From contig JAEWKC010000031.1 of assembly GCA_023386235.1 (NCBI GenBank), positions 1 through 25,735 on the forward strand: DNA of 25,735 nucleotides, in the 5' to 3' direction. Under the pieces are notes generated by a model. It was not told the DNA's origin. It saw only the letters and a program-made list of their open reading frames with translations, and did not search any database. Positions within the stretch are counted from its first letter, which is position 1. Every line of letters begins with the position of its first letter. Of this stretch, positions 8,975 through 16,826 are shown piece after piece. Made by a program: the position numbers and the translations under genes. This DNA comes from Bacteroidota bacterium (GTDB taxonomy: Bacteria; Bacteroidota; Bacteroidia; Chitinophagales; Chitinophagaceae).

Positions 8975-9937
8975 CTAAAAATTATTTTTACATTGTAGTA
9001 TCAACTCTTCATCTGTTTTTGCATGGATGATCTCCGCGTTGGAAAACATCGGGTACAGTTTTTTAAAGCAGTTAAAATAATGCTCAGGGCCAATTTTAGA
9101 AAGTATCAGGTTCTTGCCACCAAAATAACTGGCCAGCGTAGCCGTACCTCCATGCACAGAAATAAAATGATTACAATTGGCATATACGCATAATTGAAAA
9201 TGATTAAAATTTCTCGCGTCAATTTTATTCTCCCGATACAGATCTTGCATTAATATTACATCCGGATGATTCTTTTTCAGCCAGTCAAATTCCTGCAGAT
9301 CATAAATTGTACTGTTATCATTTACAATATGTTTCGGTTGCGGCCTGTTGTAAATAATGGTGTATTTTTTCTTTAAATAGGTTATCATCTCATCCAGTAC
9401 TTCAATGTTCATGAAGTTTACGGGAGCATCATCCCATTCAGAGTTGTATTTATTGGCAATGATCAGAATAGGTTTTTTATAAACGTAAACGTTATTTACG
9501 TAATATTGTTTTAATGGTACAGGAAGCCATTTTTTCAAATTATAATCCTGGCTGTATACAATCCGCGGCAACTCAAAGTTGTAGTTGCCTTCGTTTGTTC
9601 TTTCCGAGAATAATTCTTCATGATCCTCCGAAAAAAAATACAATTCTTTGGTTGCCGGAAAAGATCTTGTTTTCTTTAGTGTTCCGTTTTTATAATGCCA
9701 GTATGCAAAGGGTAGGGCGAATTGTATTTCGGCAGCAAATTCTCCTCTGTATTCTATTGTCTTGTATTTTCTTTTGAAAAAATAATCTTTTAGGAAAAAC
9801 CTCACTTGGTTGATCTTGCATACATACGTATCTCTGTAAAAATATTTATAATTATCCGGTACTTGGCGGTGACATATTTTTACAAAAAGGCCTGAACCTT
9901 TTTTTAATGTGGTTAAATAAATATCTTTTATGTTCAT
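8975..9937 (-). CDS. Uncharacterised EPS-locus protein, probable GT-B-like glycosyltransferase
   Basis: A 320-residue protein without signal peptide or membrane helices, which I cannot place in a named family. The N-terminal half is rich in aromatic and basic residues. The C-terminal half has alternating beta/alpha character: KPILIIANKY, YTIIYNRPQPKH, HPDVILMQDLY, and then CNHFISVHGGTATLASYFGG followed by KNLIL. The serine/histidine-glycine-glycine run before a strand resembles the nucleotide-sugar site of GT-B proteins in the GT9/GT61/fucosyltransferase-like groups. Lying between the deacetylase-like lipoprotein and the flippase, it is most likely a glycosyltransferase of the repeat unit. 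The call is inference from fold-like pattern and context. Confidence 0.55.
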   Translation of the reverse strand: MNIKDIYLTTLKKGSGLFVKICHRQVPDNYKYFYRDTYVCKINQVRFFLKDYFFKRKYKTIEYRGEFAAEIQFALPFAYWHYKNGTLKKTRSFPATKELYFFSEDHEELFSERTNEGNYNFELPRIVYSQDYNLKKWLPVPLKQYYVNNVYVYKKPILIIANKYNSEWDDAPVNFMNIEVLDEMITYLKKKYTIIYNRPQPKHIVNDNSTIYDLQEFDWLKKNHPDVILMQDLYRENKIDARNFNHFQLCVYANCNHFISVHGGTATLASYFGGKNLILSKIGPEHYFNCFKKLYPMFSNAEIIHAKTDEELILQCKNNF

Positions 9938-9953
9938 AGCAAAGAACTTTAAA

Positions 9954-11159
9954 TTAATTCCATGTTGTTATTTGTTTAAAAATATTTACCAGTCCACTCT
10001 CTCCATTGAAAGTAGCTCTGTCAATACCGTTGAGCACGTTTATGGATTTTATTTTTGCATCGCTGTTCACTATAAAACTTATGTCTTTCCACCTGCATCT
10101 TGCGGATAAAGATGCTGTATTGATTTCTACTATAAGTCTATTATTGCTCGTATGATAACTGATGGGCAATGCGGTCATCAGCCTGTATTCCATTATTTCT
10201 CTTGTAGAAATAAATAATATTTTATCATTGGTTTTTGCTTCAAAATAATCTATGATACGGTTATAGGAAGCTTCATCAATGCCGTGAGACGCAAAGCGGA
10301 AATAATGATTATTTTTTTGTACAATAACGTCTATGGCTTTTTTCACGTTGTTTTCCATTTCAGCCCAGTTATCATAAAACATTCTGTTGAAAGAACTGAA
10401 GGTAACGGGCGCAAGATCAAAGTCCTGCACATCTTTATACACGGGCTTTCCGGCAGGCTCTAACCCGTCAAATGTACCCTGAGAAGTAGAAAATACATAA
10501 CCGGCTTCTTTGGCTGCTTTGGGAAACCCGCTATAATCGGAAGGAACTACCATTCCGTTCATTTTGTAACTGATCTTTTTCAAGATCAGCGTATCCAATG
10601 CGATGATGTTTTTTGTTCTGTCGTTTCCAAAATTATAATTGCTGTATGGTTCATGATAGTAGCTGTGATTTTCAATATCCCAGCCGGTAGCTATCAGCTC
10701 TTTCATTTGTGTGTAGGTTATATTGTTGACCAATAAGCCTATCTCTCCATTGTTATAATTACTTCTTCCGTTGATCGCTACGGCTGCTGTATAGGCAATT
10801 TTATTGCCGCATCCGTCTGTATAAAATTTTGTTTTTAGTTTTTGTAATGCTTTCAGCGCGCTTAAAGAATTGTCGTCCCATTCTTCACTTGCCCAACCGT
10901 TTTTGTTATATTTTAGTTTGGCAGGTTGAGCTGTAGCTTTTGTCGGAACAGTATTAAAAACAATCTCAAATTTCATTATTTCAGGAGTTAAGGGTGGCGC
11001 AGGGTTTGGCGGTTCAGGTGAGTTTTTATCCGTATCACGCACCGGTATAGAATCATTTACCAGCTCTAATGATTTGTTTGTTTGCCTGCAAGAGAGCAGG
11101 CTAAACATCAATGGTATAAGGAAAATAAATCTCAGGAAATATATTTTGAAGTTTTTCAT
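9954..11159 (-). CDS. Lipoprotein with divergent polysaccharide deacetylase (CE4/NodB-like) domain
   Basis: A 401-residue protein. An N-terminal hydrophobic stretch ends in LLSC (Cys24), an SPII lipobox, followed by a Pro-rich linker (about 48-60). The catalytic region keeps the metal triad of CE4 deacetylases: D95-D96 in EEWDDN, and H165 and H169 in NHSYYH. A late SHG motif (FRFASHGID) stands where motif 5 has its histidine. The usual TFDDG and RxPY motifs are not intact, so it is a divergent member. It probably removes N- or O-acetyl groups from the exported polysaccharide while anchored at the cell envelope. It is preceded by the GH39-like lipoprotein and followed after sixteen bases by the GT-B-like gene, suggesting one transcript. 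Confidence 0.77.
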   Translation of the reverse strand: MKNFKIYFLRFIFLIPLMFSLLSCRQTNKSLELVNDSIPVRDTDKNSPEPPNPAPPLTPEIMKFEIVFNTVPTKATAQPAKLKYNKNGWASEEWDDNSLSALKALQKLKTKFYTDGCGNKIAYTAAVAINGRSNYNNGEIGLLVNNITYTQMKELIATGWDIENHSYYHEPYSNYNFGNDRTKNIIALDTLILKKISYKMNGMVVPSDYSGFPKAAKEAGYVFSTSQGTFDGLEPAGKPVYKDVQDFDLAPVTFSSFNRMFYDNWAEMENNVKKAIDVIVQKNNHYFRFASHGIDEASYNRIIDYFEAKTNDKILFISTREIMEYRLMTALPISYHTSNNRLIVEINTASLSARCRWKDISFIVNSDAKIKSINVLNGIDRATFNGESGLVNIFKQITTWN

Positions 11160-11246
11160 CTTTTTTTTGTTTTTTCTTTATTGTTACTACTTGTCTTACT
11201 TAAATAATCATTGCTGGATAGGCAGGATGTTGATGCTGAATTGAAT

Positions 11247-12797
11247 TTATTTGATATTGTCAACGCTAATGAATACGGGCTTTTCAGAGATGTTTAGTTT
11301 TACCGTATTATCATTTATAACCAGATCAGATTTTTCTCCGATATCTTTTCCCGAAACTAATTCTATTTGTTCAGCCTTTTTTGCATGTGCAGAAACAGGA
11401 AGTGAAAAGTTATTGATCGTTTTATTTTCACTTGTTTTACACCATACCGCATATACGCCATTGTTTCCACTGAGGTTTTTAAATTTATATATCAGTACAT
11501 TTTGATCAGCAACGGTTTGATCGCCTGCAAATGCCATATTTTTAAGTACATTTTTTAATGTTGATGTATAATACCATGATGGTTTCTTTTTAAAGTTTTC
11601 TGTTCTGTCAATAAGTCCGCATGTGCCAAACCAGGTAGAGATATAGTTTTGGCTCGGATCGATCAATGCGAAAACCTGCGCATGATCTATTCTTGCAGCG
11701 GCAAATTCAAGAAATGCTCTTGTGATCCATCGGGCCTGTATTTCATTTAATGATAAACCCGGTATCTTTTCCGGTGACAATACCGATTCGGGATTTGTAT
11801 CCCAACCGAATTCTGATATCCACACCAATGCCTGTGGAATATTTTTTTCGCAGTAATTTACCAGTTCTGCTGTTTTATTTCTAAAGAGCGCGTCTTCCGG
11901 TGTTTCCGCGGGTATTTGTACAGGATTGCTCCAGTTTATTTTATTATTGAAAGCATAAATGTGCATGTTTATTACATCTGCGGCAAATTTTTTGTCGGCT
12001 CTGTTGGCTTCAAACCATGCTTTCATTCCTTTTATGTAATCAATACTTAATGTGGCAAGTCCTCCCATTACTACTTTCATGTGCGGGTCTGCTTCCTTAA
12101 TCTTGTCGTAGCAGGCAGAAAGCATCGCGGCATATTCCTGTGGAGAAAATTGTGCATTTTTTCCTTCCCAGTCTTTGTCGGGTTCGTTCCATACTTCCAT
12201 GTATTCAATTAGGTCAAGCCCGCTCACAGCCTGGCTTGCCGGAACATTTAATTTATTGGCAGCTACTTTTGTTTTGCCGTACCTGGCAGCTATCTGGAAT
12301 AAAGTATTAGAAATAGCGGTATACGAAACCGGATCTGTAGTGCTTAATCCCGGCTTGTCAATAGGTTTGTCGTTAAATTTAAAGTTGCCTGTTCCGTGTA
12401 AATTTTTGATAGCTCCCTGAAAGCACATTGCTACCGTAATGCCCACGTCTTTTATTTTTTTAAAAGCATCATCGAAATACCAGCCGCCGCGCGAGTTCTG
12501 GAAGATCAGTTGGTCGTTTGGGTTGTCTCCTTGGAACCAATCCCAATTACAGTAAGCCCGTAACAACCCGGCTGCTTTAATATTGTTTACATCATCTTCA
12601 TGAAAACCGTTTACGCCTGTAAATTTGTCGAAAGGCACATTAAACCTGGATAAGATCACCGTAGAGTCTGTAGGATTGCCTGTATGAGTTGTGTCATCAT
12701 TACTTTTTCTTGAATTGCCTTTGCTGCATGATGTATTTAATATTGATGTTGTGATTAATATAAATATAAGCGAGTATTTTCTAACGAATATGAACAT
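11247..12797 (-). CDS. GH39-like (clan A) glycoside hydrolase lipoprotein
   Basis: A 516-residue protein with an SPII signal (ILNTSC, Cys24) and a short Ser/Thr/Asp linker. A TIM-barrel hydrolase domain spans about 50-400. YMEVWNEPD places the acid/base at E205, and LVWISEFGWD places the nucleophile at E329; both are typical of retaining clan-A enzymes such as GH39 and the EPS hydrolase PslG. The residual C-terminal part looks like a beta-sandwich (about 420-516). It probably cleaves the EPS made by this locus, to release, trim or edit chains at the envelope. It heads the minus-strand run, with 137 bases separating it from the divergent phosphopantetheinyl transferase. The exact GH family is uncertain; GH5-like alternatives remain. 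Confidence 0.82.
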   Translation of the reverse strand: MFIFVRKYSLIFILITTSILNTSCSKGNSRKSNDDTTHTGNPTDSTVILSRFNVPFDKFTGVNGFHEDDVNNIKAAGLLRAYCNWDWFQGDNPNDQLIFQNSRGGWYFDDAFKKIKDVGITVAMCFQGAIKNLHGTGNFKFNDKPIDKPGLSTTDPVSYTAISNTLFQIAARYGKTKVAANKLNVPASQAVSGLDLIEYMEVWNEPDKDWEGKNAQFSPQEYAAMLSACYDKIKEADPHMKVVMGGLATLSIDYIKGMKAWFEANRADKKFAADVINMHIYAFNNKINWSNPVQIPAETPEDALFRNKTAELVNYCEKNIPQALVWISEFGWDTNPESVLSPEKIPGLSLNEIQARWITRAFLEFAAARIDHAQVFALIDPSQNYISTWFGTCGLIDRTENFKKKPSWYYTSTLKNVLKNMAFAGDQTVADQNVLIYKFKNLSGNNGVYAVWCKTSENKTINNFSLPVSAHAKKAEQIELVSGKDIGEKSDLVINDNTVKLNISEKPVFISVDNIK

Positions 12798-12855
12798 GAT
12801 AGTTATGTTTTTTTAACGGCACAATTTATATTTATCTTCAAAGTCGGCTTGTCCC

Positions 12856-12868
12856 TAATTTTGGTTAC
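12856..12868 (+). promoter_or_regulatory. Predicted -7 box overlapping a GTAACCAA half-site, upstream of the PPTase gene
   Basis: TAATTTTG at 12856-12863 matches the Bacteroidota -7 consensus TAnnTTTG and would give a leader of roughly 60 bases before the TTG start at 12934. Its last three bases form the beginning of TTGGTTAC (12861-12868), the reverse complement of the half-site found at 15855 and 15930. No clear -33 TTTG is spaced from it. The overlap would suit control by a regulator that blocks or contacts RNA polymerase. Confidence 0.38.
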
Positions 12869-12933
12869 ATGCATATCTTTTGTATTGAAATACTTTTACA
12901 GGTTATAAATTTTAACTGTATTATTAACACGAA

Positions 12934-13683
12934 TTGAAAATAATAATCACCGGACATAAGGAGTTAAAAACAGAATATGCTTATGATGCGAATCATGAGG
13001 TAATACTATTTTCCTGCAATGTTGATGAGCTAATTAAAAAAGTAGCATCCTACAAATACTTGTTGTCTGCTACAGAAACAGCTACTTATCAGCGATATAA
13101 TAAAGCTGCAGATGCCGCTAATTTTCTGGCAGGAAGAGTATTGGTACGTTTATTATTCAGTAAGTTAAACAATTGTCTTGCTGAAGATATCCTTATACTT
13201 CCCGGTGAAAATAATAAACCTGTAGCAGTGCACAAACATGGCAAAGAACTAAAAATATCCTGTTTCAACCTGTCTCATCACGCGAATGTTTTAATTATAG
13301 CTATGACTACAGTGCCCGTGGGTGTTGATGTTGAGAAGATTGGATCGGTAGATTATACATGTATGATCAATGATGTTTGCACCGATAAAGAAATAGATTT
13401 TTTACAAAAAGAAACTTTTTCAGCCGGGCGATTTTTTTGTTTATGGACAAGAAAAGAGGCTGTTCTCAAATGCATGGGCATAGGCCTGATAGATGATTTA
13501 AAACGCTTGCAGCTTTGTGAAGATGTAAATTATTTTAGCCACAACGGTTTCGGGATGGATCTTTGTTTTATTCATGATCTTACAATTCTTGATGAGTATG
13601 TGGCTTCTATTTGTTATGCTTCCGATAAGCAGTTGCCTGTCTATTTTTTAGATGTAAACAAAGTAATAGAGGATTGCCTCTGA
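12934..13683 (+). CDS. Sfp-type 4'-phosphopantetheinyl transferase
   Basis: A 249-residue protein starting at TTG 12934; an in-frame TAA lies three codons earlier and there is no ATG near by, so this start is close to forced. It carries the family signatures in order: FNLSH (111-115), GVDVE (130-134, with the Mg2+-binding Asp and Glu) and FFCLWTRKEAVLK (167-179, with the W/KEA/K motif). Such enzymes transfer phosphopantetheine from CoA to a serine of a carrier protein. No carrier protein, PKS, NRPS or fatty-acid gene is visible in the window, so the substrate is unknown. It is a lone plus-strand gene between two minus-strand EPS blocks, and its stop lies five bases from the stop of the converging GT2 gene. 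Confidence 0.88.
   Translation: MKIIITGHKELKTEYAYDANHEVILFSCNVDELIKKVASYKYLLSATETATYQRYNKAADAANFLAGRVLVRLLFSKLNNCLAEDILILPGENNKPVAVHKHGKELKISCFNLSHHANVLIIAMTTVPVGVDVEKIGSVDYTCMINDVCTDKEIDFLQKETFSAGRFFCLWTRKEAVLKCMGIGLIDDLKRLQLCEDVNYFSHNGFGMDLCFIHDLTILDEYVASICYASDKQLPVYFLDVNKVIEDCL
13668..13681 (+). terminator. Weak hairpin at the end of the PPTase gene
   Basis: AGAGG-ATTG-CCTCT forms a five-base-pair stem overlapping the TGA at 13681-13683. It is followed by T-rich DNA (TTTATTTCCTTTTTG) in the convergent gap. The stem is short, so the terminator call is tentative. Confidence 0.28.
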
Positions 13684-13688
13684 ATCAT

Positions 13689-14858
13689 TTATTTCCTTTT
13701 TGATTTTTCCCAGGCGGCGCTTTGTTTGCTGCGCGCGTACCTGTTGATGCCGGCTATTACGGCATAATTCATCAGGCAAAAATAATAGGGTAGAAAGAAA
13801 GCTTTGATTTTAATATTTCTTTTTTCAAGAAAATACCCCGGCACTACCATGAGGTAAAAAAATATTTGTAAAAGCAGTGTGATTTTATAAATGACTTCCT
13901 GATGTTGCGCTACGATAAAAATGTTCAACACAAAAATTAAAATCAACAGGAAAGGCGTGATCGTCCATCTTAAAACACGGTGACTGATATACTCAAATGT
14001 GAGAATGAAATTATTAAACGGGTTGGCAGATTTTTTTAGTCGTAATATAGACTGAATACCACCTGCAGCAATCCTTATTTTTCTTTTCAGTTCTTCTTTA
14101 CCGTTGGCAGATCCTGATTCTATTGCGAAAGCCTTTGGCTCGTAAGCTATTATATATCCTGCTTCCGCTATGCGCATAGCTATCATGTGATCGTCAATGA
14201 TGGTATCGGATTCAACCGGTTGATACAGTTCTCTTCTGATGCTGAACAATTCACCAGCTGCACCAACGTTGGAATATAATGCATAATCCAACTTCTTCAG
14301 GGCTGATTCATATTTCCAGTAAAAACCTTCTCCAGCCGAGCTGGCATCTGCATATGCAGAAACGACTATTTTTTTCTCTCCCGCCACAGCGCCCACTTTA
14401 GGGTTTTGATAATGCCTGATTAATTCATCAATAGCCTGCGGGTTTAGTTCTGTATTGGCATCTGTAAACACAATGATCTCACTATTTAAGAGCGGCATCA
14501 CTCTTTTTATAGCAGCCATTTTTCCGTTTCTTTCCGGTAAATGGTATAAGTCAACGCCCTTATAATTGCTTATTTTTTCCGGTGTGTCATCGTTTGATCC
14601 GTCTGTAACAAAAGCAATTTGTAATTTTTCTTTAGGATAATTCAGCTCAAAGCAATTGCGTATTTTTTGTTCGATATAGTCTTCTTCGTTATAAGCAGCT
14701 ACCAGCAATGTAACCGTAGGCTGATAATTGTCGTTATATGCAATATGCGTATTTTTCCTAATCATTTTTTTCATCTTCACTAAGAAAAATAACAGTATTC
14801 CGTATCCTGCGAAAGAATAAAATACAATAAAAACACTTATCCAGAATATAGTTGTCAT
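13689..14858 (-). CDS. Membrane-bound GT2 glycosyltransferase (cellulose-synthase-like)
   Basis: A 389-residue protein. An N-terminal membrane helix (about 4-26) precedes a GT2 domain with TLLVAAYNEEDYIEQKI, FVTDGSNDD (86-91), FTDANTEL (D133) and the catalytic TIIDDHMIAMRI (D222-D223). Where processive synthases have QxxRW, this protein has KRKIRIAAGG (258-267), a variant seen in membrane GT2 proteins of EPS loci. Two or three C-terminal helices (about 295-375) follow. It probably adds one or more sugars at the membrane during EPS synthesis. The upstream GT2 gene at 14900-15814 ends 41 bases before it, so the two likely share a transcript. The start ATG at 14858 looks natural. Confidence 0.84.
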   Translation of the reverse strand: MTTIFWISVFIVFYSFAGYGILLFFLVKMKKMIRKNTHIAYNDNYQPTVTLLVAAYNEEDYIEQKIRNCFELNYPKEKLQIAFVTDGSNDDTPEKISNYKGVDLYHLPERNGKMAAIKRVMPLLNSEIIVFTDANTELNPQAIDELIRHYQNPKVGAVAGEKKIVVSAYADASSAGEGFYWKYESALKKLDYALYSNVGAAGELFSIRRELYQPVESDTIIDDHMIAMRIAEAGYIIAYEPKAFAIESGSANGKEELKRKIRIAAGGIQSILRLKKSANPFNNFILTFEYISHRVLRWTITPFLLILIFVLNIFIVAQHQEVIYKITLLLQIFFYLMVVPGYFLEKRNIKIKAFFLPYYFCLMNYAVIAGINRYARSKQSAAWEKSKRK

Positions 14859-14899
14859 ACTTTTTTCGTTTTTTTTGCTGCCGGATATTTAAAAACAAT

Positions 14900-15814
14900 T
14901 TAAATGATTTCCAATCCTGTATTTTTAGCTTCTTTAGAATTTTTATAGTTCCAGCTAAGTCCTTTAAAGGTATATTTTGCCAGGTCTTTCCTGCCTTTTG
15001 TAATATAAGAGATGGCCTCTTTAGGTATCACGCAGCAGGTATAATAAATGCTGAATAAAAAGGTATTGACTAGCGATGTGTTTCTGCGAATAAACAACAT
15101 CCGATTGCGTGAAATAAAATAGGTTTTAATTGCGCTCTGCCGGCCTACACTCATAGATTCTTTATGGTATATTTTAGCTTTGCCTGTAAACCATATTTCT
15201 TTCCCTGCTTTTTTAAATTTTTCACTCCAGTCCATTTCTTCGTAATACAAAAAATAGTCCTCATACATCAGGCCCGTTTCAGCCAGGTCTGCCTTGCGAA
15301 ACATTACCGCGGCCCCGTGGCAAAAATGCGTTTGATAGCTCCTGTCATTGTATTGGCCGTAATCCTTCTCTTTGTGAGCGATGGCTTTGTTCCTGGCAGT
15401 TAAGTAATTCATTTTGGTAAAGCCTGCGTATTGTATGGTAGTTTTATCGTCGTAATATTTTATTAATGGAGACAGCATTCCTATTCTCGGGTTCTTCTCC
15501 ATTGTTTCAACCATTGTATGTATAAAACCTTCCGTAATTTCCGTATCGTTGTTCAGCAGCAGTATAAACTCTCCTGTGGCAATTTTAATGCCTGCATTAT
15601 TTCCTCCTGCAAAGCCAAGGTTATCTTTTAAAGAAATGTATTTTACATCAGCGTATGCTTCCCTGAACTCCTTTTCATAGTTTTTATCAGGTGCATTATC
15701 TGCAATTATTACTTCAATGTTATCGAAAGGAGCATATCTTCTTAGCGAATGTAAGAATTCTATTGTTACACCGGATTGGTTGTAATTAACTGTTATAATG
15801 GAAACACGCTTCAT
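14900..15814 (-). CDS. GT2-family glycosyltransferase, rhamnosyltransferase-like (WbbL type)
   Basis: I take the ATG at 15814 (304 residues, MKRVSIITVNYNQSG) because the GT2 core strand starts right there; an upstream in-frame start at 15862 adds sixteen residues that look non-conserved. The domain shows VIIADNAPDKN, LGFAGGNNAGI, FILLLNNDTEI (the D of the NDT motif binds metal-nucleotide), HFCHGAAVMFRKADL and YEEMDWSEKFKKAGKEI. This set is characteristic of the GT2 branch containing dTDP-rhamnosyltransferases. A single weak hydrophobic stretch near the C-terminus may bind the membrane. It heads the minus-strand pair, and its upstream region holds the palindrome described below. The sugar assignment is only by resemblance. 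Confidence 0.85.
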   Translation of the reverse strand: MKRVSIITVNYNQSGVTIEFLHSLRRYAPFDNIEVIIADNAPDKNYEKEFREAYADVKYISLKDNLGFAGGNNAGIKIATGEFILLLNNDTEITEGFIHTMVETMEKNPRIGMLSPLIKYYDDKTTIQYAGFTKMNYLTARNKAIAHKEKDYGQYNDRSYQTHFCHGAAVMFRKADLAETGLMYEDYFLYYEEMDWSEKFKKAGKEIWFTGKAKIYHKESMSVGRQSAIKTYFISRNRMLFIRRNTSLVNTFLFSIYYTCCVIPKEAISYITKGRKDLAKYTFKGLSWNYKNSKEAKNTGLEII

Positions 15815-16083
15815 TTGCTGATAACAAAAATAATTACATCCAACTATCAGATTTGTAACCAATATTGGTTATCTGCATTTAAAATTGTAAAAAATACTTT
15901 TGCACTAGCAAAAAAAGCAGTACTTTTAGGTAACCAATAATCCAAACGCTTAATTGCATGAAGTTTTAGTCGTTTAAGGATCCCTGAATATTTTGTCAAT
16001 TGGATTTTTAATACCTTGTTACCTTATTTGAATTTGTCACTATTTAAAATTAATTATATAAAATATTTCAACTTAAAACAGCC
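15815..16083. promoter_or_regulatory. Divergent regulatory region between GT2 pair and response regulator
   Basis: This 269-base AT-rich gap contains no convincing gene. A perfect 16-bp palindrome, TAACCAATATTGGTTA, lies at 15856-15871. Its half-site GTAACCAATA, present at 15855-15864, is repeated at 15930-15939, and a one-mismatch copy in the other orientation (TTGTTACC) lies at 16016-16023. TACTTTTG at 15895-15902 fits the Bacteroidota -7 consensus TAnnTTTG on the plus strand, though no good -33 element is spaced from it. A specific DNA-binding site for a divergently acting regulator is a reasonable reading. Confidence 0.5.
15856..15871. repeat. Perfect 16-bp palindrome, candidate operator
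   Basis: TAACCAATATTGGTTA equals its own reverse complement. The half-site recurs at 15930-15939 and, as TTGGTTAC, at 12861-12868 in front of the phosphopantetheinyl transferase gene. It is not followed by a T-tract and lies between divergent genes, so an operator is more likely than a terminator. Confidence 0.5.
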
Positions 16084-16707
16084 ATGGATATCAGGATTTT
16101 TATATACGATGATAACTTTTCAAGAAGAAATAGCCTGAAAAGTTTAATAGAAGAATCTTCCGGACTTGAGTTTGCCGGTGACGCGTCTAATTGCACAGAT
16201 ATAATAAACGATATTGAACAGACATATCCGGATATTATTTTGATGGATATAAATATGCCCGGCTGCGATGGCATTACAGGCCTTAAGCAGATAAGAAAAA
16301 TGTATCCGCACATAAATGTGTTGATGCAGACGGTTTTTGAAGATACTGAGAAAATATTTAAGTGCATACGTAACGGAGCAAGCGGGTATATCTTAAAAAG
16401 AGATTCACCTCAAAATCTTATAAGGGCAATTCACGATGTGCATAATGGAGGAGCTGTAATGACACCTGATATTGCTTTGAAAGTGCTTGGTTTCTTTAGA
16501 CCTACCAAGCTCTCTTCTCCGCTAAGCGCCCGGGAAAATGAAGTGCTTTCATTGCTGGCTTCCGGACTAAGCTATAAAATGGTAGCTGCGGAACTGGACA
16601 TTAGCTTCAACACGGTATGTACTCATACAAAGAGAATATACGAAAAACTACAAATAGATTCAGCCGGAGAAGCTATAGCTTATTATTACAAAAATATAGG
16701 AATGTAA
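16084..16707 (+). CDS. NarL/FixJ-family response regulator
   Basis: A 207-residue protein. The receiver domain (1-120) has the acidic pair D9-D10, phospho-acceptor D55 in ILMDINMPG, T83 and K105 in GYILKRD, so all catalytic residues are present. The C-terminal LuxR-type helix-turn-helix is at about 142-200: LSARENEVLSLLASGLSYKMVAAELDIS split over two helices, then NTVCTHTKRIYEKLQI as recognition and dimer region. It is a DNA-binding transcription factor activated by phosphorylation. Its partner is almost certainly the sensor kinase 119 bases downstream, whose HisKA_3 domain is the type that pairs with NarL-type regulators. It diverges from the GT2 pair across a palindrome-bearing region, which makes EPS control plausible. 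Confidence 0.92.
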   Translation: MDIRIFIYDDNFSRRNSLKSLIEESSGLEFAGDASNCTDIINDIEQTYPDIILMDINMPGCDGITGLKQIRKMYPHINVLMQTVFEDTEKIFKCIRNGASGYILKRDSPQNLIRAIHDVHNGGAVMTPDIALKVLGFFRPTKLSSPLSARENEVLSLLASGLSYKMVAAELDISFNTVCTHTKRIYEKLQIDSAGEAIAYYYKNIGM

Positions 16708-16826
16708 ATATATACCTCCTTGAAATGTAAAAATATTTACGCTTTTATATTTTATATAGGAAGCAAATCCTTATTTTATTTTGACCGGAATTATTCCGTA
16801 TTCATTGAATAAATTTTTATTATCCC

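Noticed and set aside
15825..15832. CAAAAATA as a minus-strand -7 box for the GT2 gene at 15814
   Set aside because: It would leave almost no leader before the ATG and has no suitably spaced -33 element; such AT-rich matches are frequent.
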